Positions 61,637 through 64,000 of a stretch of DNA of 64,000 nt are shown in pieces. This DNA is from Fusibacter tunisiensis (GTDB lineage Bacteria > Bacillota > Clostridia > Peptostreptococcales > Acidaminobacteraceae): NCBI RefSeq assembly GCF_016908355.1, contig NZ_JAFBDT010000009.1:1-64000 (forward strand), in the 5' to 3' direction. A model generated the notes under the pieces. The model was not told the origin of the DNA, did no database searches, and saw only the letters and a list, made by a program, of their open reading frames with translations. The position numbers and the translations under genes are program-made. Position 1 is the first letter of the stretch. Each line of letters begins with the position of its first letter.

Positions 61637-61679
61637 AGTAATAGTTAAAACAACTTAATAATTTAGAGGAGGTTTTGTT

Positions 61680-61958
61680 GTGAATAAAGCTGAATTGGTA
61701 GCAAGCATGGCTGAAAAGTCTGGATTGACAAAAAAAGATGCTGAATTGGCATTAAACGCTTTTATGAAAAGTGTTGAAGAAGAATTGACTAAGAGTGGTA
61801 AAGTTCAACTTGTTGGATTTGGTACTTTTGATGTCAGAGAAAGAAAAGAAAGAACTGGAAGAAACCCAAGAAATCCTAAAGAAACAATTAATATTCCAGC
61901 TTCTAAAGCACCTGTATTTAAAGCAGGAAAAGCATTAAAAGAAACTGTAAACAAATAA
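61680..61958 (+). CDS. hup: HU DNA-binding protein
   Basis: The protein (92 residues) is a histone-like dimer that bends DNA. It begins MNKAELVASMAEKSGLTKKD and has VQLVGFGTFDVRERKERTGR and the arm GRNPRNPKETINIPASK. It starts at GTG 61680 after AGGAGG and has its own promoter and terminator. Confidence 0.98.
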   Translation: MNKAELVASMAEKSGLTKKDAELALNAFMKSVEEELTKSGKVQLVGFGTFDVRERKERTGRNPRNPKETINIPASKAPVFKAGKALKETVNK

Positions 61959-61960
61959 TG

Positions 61961-61987
61961 AAAAAAGCAGCTTTGCTGCTTTTTTTT
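61961..61987 (+). terminator. Terminator after hup
   Basis: AAAAAAGCAGC (61961-61971), loop TTT, GCTGCTTTTTT (61975-61985). Confidence 0.9.
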
Positions 61988-62003
61988 CTAAATGGAGGCA
62001 ATT

Positions 62004-62249
62004 ATGCGCATTGATAAATACTTAAAAAATGCGAGATTAATAAAAAGACGCACCATTGCCAAAGAAGCTTGTGAACAGGGAAAAATTACAATTAATGACA
62101 AACTGGCTAAACCGGGTTCTGAAGTGGCAATAGGAGATCAAATAACCATGAGCTTAGGGTCTAAAACCATTGCGGTAAAAGTTACTGGACTTGAAGAGCA
62201 TGTGACAAAAGAGAGCGCAAAAGACTTATATGAAATGATATCTGAATAG
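62004..62249 (+). CDS. rqcP: S4-domain RNA-binding protein RqcP (YabO)
   Basis: The 81-residue protein is a single S4 domain (MRIDKYLKNARLIKRRTIAK, GKITINDKLAKPG). RqcP works with RqcH in ribosome-associated quality control, stabilising tRNA during alanine tailing. ATG 62004 follows GGAGG. It sits in the yabO position of the Bacillus gene order. Confidence 0.94.
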   Translation: MRIDKYLKNARLIKRRTIAKEACEQGKITINDKLAKPGSEVAIGDQITMSLGSKTIAVKVTGLEEHVTKESAKDLYEMISE

Positions 62250-62272
62250 ATTTTCTTTGAAAGGTGGGTTTT

Positions 62273-62581
62273 ATGAGAAGGGTCAAAGCTTTTTTAAAAC
62301 GCAATAAAATCCTGATTTTGGTCATGATAGCGGTGGGGGTTTATTATGGTTATACACATGTTATTACTGAACAAAAACTTTCAGAGTATCATGCAACTGA
62401 ATCTGAACTTATGCAAGAAATCGAATCTTTAGAGCGAGAATTAAACCGACTTGAAGATGCCTATGCCTACGCTCAAAACCCGGAAGCGATAGAAAGGCTT
62501 GCCCGTGAAAAGCTTAAAATGGTGATGCCCAATGAAGTGATTTACATCATTCGGGAAAATGAGGAGAAAGAAGATGACTAA
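62273..62581 (+). CDS. divIC: Septum formation initiator (DivIC/FtsB-like)
   Basis: The 102-residue bitopic protein has a basic N-terminus, one membrane helix (about 12-30), a coiled coil (QKLSEYHATESELMQEIESL) and the DivIC tail EAIERLAREKLKMVMPNEVI. It acts in the divisome. ATG 62273 follows AAGGTGG. It begins 23 bases after rqcP, leaving no room for yabP and yabQ. Confidence 0.92.
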   Translation: MRRVKAFLKRNKILILVMIAVGVYYGYTHVITEQKLSEYHATESELMQEIESLERELNRLEDAYAYAQNPEAIERLAREKLKMVMPNEVIYIIRENEEKEDD

Positions 62582-63512
62582 AAATGGAAAATTTGGCGTC
62601 GTTGATATGGGGACCAATTCGGTTCGGTTGCTTCTCTGTCATTTAGAGGAAGGCCGTTTTCAATCGGTAGATAAACAGGTTAAAATGACGCGCCTCGGAA
62701 AAGGGGTTAATGAGACGGGCAAACTAGATGAAGAACGTGTGATTGAGACGGTAGAAGTTGTCAAAACATTTTTACGAGACGCTCAAAAATATGGTGTTTT
62801 AGATTTTTATGTCATGGCAACAAGCGCAGTGAGGGATGCTTCAAATGCTAATGAGTTGAAGCAATTGTTGAAACGGGAAACTGGCCTTGAAATTGATGTG
62901 ATTTCTGGACAAGACGAAGCGATCGTTGGATTTCAAGGGGTACTTGCTGGACGACCTAATTCAAATCAAAGGGTGTTGGTAATTGATATTGGCGGCGGTT
63001 CAACTGAACTTATTGTGGGAGATGCATCCGGTATTTTGTTTAGCACCAGCATTGATGCAGGTGCTGTTCGCATGACAGGTGCTTTTTTAAGTCAAGATCC
63101 TGTAGACGCCTTAGAGAAAACGGAAATGTTTCAGGCAATTCAGTTGCTTTTTGATCCTGCACTTAACCAAGTTAAAGCATTGAATCCTAGTGTGGCTATA
63201 GGGATTGGTGGAACAGCAGCAACGTTTGCTGCAATGGACCTTGAAATGGTAAGTTATAGCCGAGAAAAAATTCATGGCAGATCTGTTTTAACCGATAAGG
63301 TACAAGGCCTTATTGAGACCTTGGAAAGAAACTCGATTGAAGAGAGAAAAAAAATTCCAGGACTTGAGCCAAAGCGGGCTGATATTATATATGCCGGGGG
63401 CTGTATTCTGAAATATATTCTGGATGCATTGGCTTTCGAAGCCTATGAATTTAGTGATTTTGATAATCTAGAAGGTTATTTGTACACGCAATTAAAAACC
63501 CATAAAAAATGA
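62574..63512 (+). CDS. ppx: Ppx/GppA exopolyphosphatase family protein
   Basis: This 312-residue protein has the ASKHA motifs FGVVDMGTNSVRLLL and VLVIDIGGGSTELIVG. It hydrolyses polyphosphate or pppGpp; at this length it lacks the C-terminal HD-like domain of large Ppx proteins. ATG 62574 follows GAGGAG and overlaps divIC by eight bases. Confidence 0.94.
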   Translation: MTKNGKFGVVDMGTNSVRLLLCHLEEGRFQSVDKQVKMTRLGKGVNETGKLDEERVIETVEVVKTFLRDAQKYGVLDFYVMATSAVRDASNANELKQLLKRETGLEIDVISGQDEAIVGFQGVLAGRPNSNQRVLVIDIGGGSTELIVGDASGILFSTSIDAGAVRMTGAFLSQDPVDALEKTEMFQAIQLLFDPALNQVKALNPSVAIGIGGTAATFAAMDLEMVSYSREKIHGRSVLTDKVQGLIETLERNSIEERKKIPGLEPKRADIIYAGGCILKYILDALAFEAYEFSDFDNLEGYLYTQLKTHKK

Positions 63513-63541
63513 TTGACATGGAAATGGAAATAATGTAATAT
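63513..63541 (+). promoter_or_regulatory. Promoter of the tRNA-Asp/tRNA-Thr unit
   Basis: TTGACA (63513-63518), 17 bases, TAATAT (63536-63541); tRNA-Asp begins at 63558. Confidence 0.75.
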
Positions 63542-63557
63542 TAATTTTGTTGGAAAT

Positions 63558-63634
63558 GGTCCAGTAGTTCAGTTGGTTAGAACGCTAGCCTGTCACGCTA
63601 GAGGTCGAGGGTTCGAGTCCCTTCTGGATCGCCA
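63558..63634 (+). tRNA. tRNA-Asp (anticodon GTC)
   Basis: This 77-base cloverleaf has acceptor arms GGTCCAG and CTGGATC, anticodon stem CTAGC/GCTAG with loop CTGTCAC, T-loop GGTTCGAGTCC and encoded GCCA. Confidence 0.97.
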
Positions 63635-63638
63635 TCAT

Positions 63639-63714
<76 letters not shown>

Positions 63715-63717
63715 TTT

Positions 63718-63750
63718 AAGCCGTACAATCGTTGATTGTACGGCTTTTTT
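63718..63750 (+). terminator. Terminator after the tRNA genes
   Basis: AAGCCGTACAATC (63718-63730), loop GTT, GATTGTACGGCTT (63734-63746), followed by T. Confidence 0.92.
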
Positions 63751-63845
63751 CATGGGTATTTATAGAAAATTCACAAAATAGTTTTAATTCTGTGATTTAT
63801 TAGACGTAAGATAGATAGTGCAGTATAAAAAAAGGAAGGTGTCGC

Positions 63846-64000
63846 ATGCTGGATAGGAAACTGGTACAGGAAGTATTGGCTGCAGCTTTGTCTAAAGGCG
63901 GAGATTTTGCAGAGATTTATGTTGAAGATCGACTAAATACATCTATTGACATGATGAAGGGAAAGATTGAGAGTTCGCTTTCGGGTCGTGATTATGGTGT
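63846..64000 (+). CDS. tldD: TldD/PmbA-family metalloprotease, N-terminal part (cut by window edge)
   Basis: The frame is open from ATG 63846, behind AAGGAAGGTG, to the window end (51 codons). The start MLDRKLVQEVLAAALSKGGD followed by AEIYVEDR matches the N-terminus of TldD/PmbA proteins, which form heterodimeric zinc proteases that act on small peptides. A PmbA partner would be expected next, outside the window. TldD is the better guess from the A-E-I-Y/F-x-E segment. Confidence 0.78.
   Translation, partial: MLDRKLVQEVLAAALSKGGDFAEIYVEDRLNTSIDMMKGKIESSLSGRDYG

Overview
The window comes from the chromosome of a low-GC, anaerobic Firmicute of the Clostridia. The evidence is the base composition, a one-subunit pyruvate:ferredoxin oxidoreductase, the arginine deiminase pathway, an anaerobe-type oxygen defence set (rubredoxin, superoxide reductase, ferritin, rubrerythrin, flavodiiron protein), a selenoprotein, and the Bacillus/Clostridium gene order purR-spoVG-glmU-prs-pth-mfd. 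A non-sporing amino-acid fermenter of the Fusibacter/Acidaminobacter type would fit, but that is inference only.

Layout. 1-117 is the 3' end of an IS110-type transposase. 424-2734 holds cysK-cysE and a ferredoxin-like protein; 2727-4111 (minus strand) holds a PhzF-family protein and recU. A spacer with DnaA-box-like repeats follows, then a HesB-like selenoprotein gene with an in-frame TGA and a SECIS hairpin, a glutaredoxin, a four-domain CoA-disulfide reductase/rhodanese/TusA/DsrE protein and a CsoR/CstR-type repressor. 7942-11486 is a redox-stress block: a rubredoxin-reductase-like flavoprotein facing a rubredoxin-perR-dfx-ftn-rbr operon whose promoter carries a PerR-like dyad. 11576-19474 has an HD hydrolase, Pcp, RNase HI, a RocB-like protein without its metal ligands, two tandem oligoendopeptidase F genes and a diguanylate cyclase. 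19586-24953 has NfeD/SPFH membrane proteins, a DUF4097 protein, and ApbE facing a double FMN-binding lipoprotein.

25057-38144 is the catabolic core: veg, arcA-argF-arcC, a PAS/sigma-54 activator, then a near-perfect sigma-54 promoter driving a KASIII-like enzyme and a CoA-transferase, a flavodiiron protein and PFOR. The sigma-54 unit is the best candidate here for an undescribed pathway. 38209-47962 holds an orphan small protein, an iron-sulfur aldo/keto reductase, membrane and RNA-processing proteins, pyrE, trmB, cls, lspA and an LCP protein.

48015-64000 is housekeeping: murC, then purR, spoVG (with a perfect sigma-H promoter), glmU, prs, pth, mfd, a PrsA-like foldase, a lipid-linked flippase, mazG, hup, rqcP, divIC, ppx, tRNA-Asp, tRNA-Thr and the start of a tldD-like gene. 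The spore genes usually found in this cluster (spoVT, yabP, yabQ, spoIIE) are absent although the order is otherwise kept, which suggests a lineage that lost sporulation. Most transcription units end in clear hairpin-plus-T-run terminators.
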